Source of the DNA: UBA7657 sp049653045
GTDB taxonomy: Bacteria; Pseudomonadota; Alphaproteobacteria; Micavibrionales; Micavibrionaceae
Length of the DNA: 7,123 nucleotides
Direction of reading: 5' to 3'
NCBI GenBank assembly: GCA_049653045.1
Contig: JBASFN010000136.1
Coordinates: 1 to 7,123, forward strand
Shown: positions 7,068-7,123 of the stretch, one piece after another
Position numbering within the stretch: position 1 is the stretch's first letter
Layout of the letters: every line of letters starts with the position of its first letter
Position numbers and translations under genes: made by a program
Notes under the pieces: generated by a model
What the model was told of the DNA's origin: nothing
What the model saw: the letters and a program-made list of their open reading frames with translations, nothing else
The model's database searches: none

Positions 7068-7123
7068 ATGAACCGCACCGTAAGTTCGATCACCGCACGT
7101 CTCTCTCTTCGTAGCCCGCAGGA
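7068..7123 (+). CDS. Start of a downstream gene, probably a helicase-type restriction subunit (3'-truncated)
   Basis: Eighteen complete codons are visible, reading MNRTVSSITARLSLRSPQ, and the frame is open to the window edge. The start has a strong ribosome binding site and sits 3 bases after the methylase stop, so it belongs to the same operon. The LSLRSPQ end resembles the entry (Q-motif-like, LRxPQ) of large DEAD/DEAH restriction proteins that commonly follow type III Mod-like methylases. That identity is an inference from a very short stretch plus the gene's place; the remainder of the gene is outside the window. Confidence 0.6.
   Translation, partial: MNRTVSSITARLSLRSPQ

Noticed and set aside
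1..7123. CRISPR array, tRNA or rRNA genes
   Set aside because: No regularly spaced repeats and no stretch resembling a tRNA cloverleaf or rRNA were seen on either strand; nearly all of the window is protein-coding.

Overview
The window looks like an accessory (genomic island or plasmid) region of a moderately GC-rich proteobacterium, most likely an alphaproteobacterium. The best pointer is the first gene, a ParB-like protein with a RepB-type C-terminal region. Such genes are common on alphaproteobacterial plasmids and beside recombinase genes of mobile elements. The taxonomic guess is an inference; no rRNA or housekeeping marker is present.

Layout, all on the + strand. Positions 1-876 hold the RepB/ParB-like gene, whose 5' end lies outside the window. 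Positions 877-1284 form a gap of about 400 bases with no gene I can recognise. It is rich in symmetry: a 7-bp hairpin, a 14-bp RNA-type hairpin lying between two copies of a 10-mer, and a perfect 11-bp inverted repeat that encloses a plausible promoter. A small GC hairpin overlaps the Shine-Dalgarno region just before the next gene. A tight run of four genes follows: a Fic-domain protein (1285-2466), a SNF2/RapA-like DEAH helicase (2466-5318), a beta-class DNA methyltransferase of the type III Mod kind (5334-7064), and the first 18 codons of a further gene (7068 to the window end). That last gene is probably the ATP-dependent restriction subunit.

The Fic stop and helicase start overlap as TAATG, the helicase-methylase gap is 15 bases, and the methylase-next gene gap is 3 bases with a strong ribosome binding site. 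This is one transcription unit. The simplest reading is a multi-component restriction-modification-like defence operon. The methylase would mark host DNA, the translocase/helicase and the downstream helicase-type protein would act on unmarked DNA, and the Fic protein (AMP-transferase fold, self-inhibitory motif and C-terminal winged helix) would regulate or modify a partner. The layout resembles DISARM class 1 in pairing a SNF2 helicase with a methylase, but the methylase is of a different class. It resembles type III restriction in the Mod-plus-helicase pairing, but adds a large SNF2 protein and a Fic protein. The methylase gene is visibly more AT-rich than the helicase gene, which suggests separate exchange of its specificity region.
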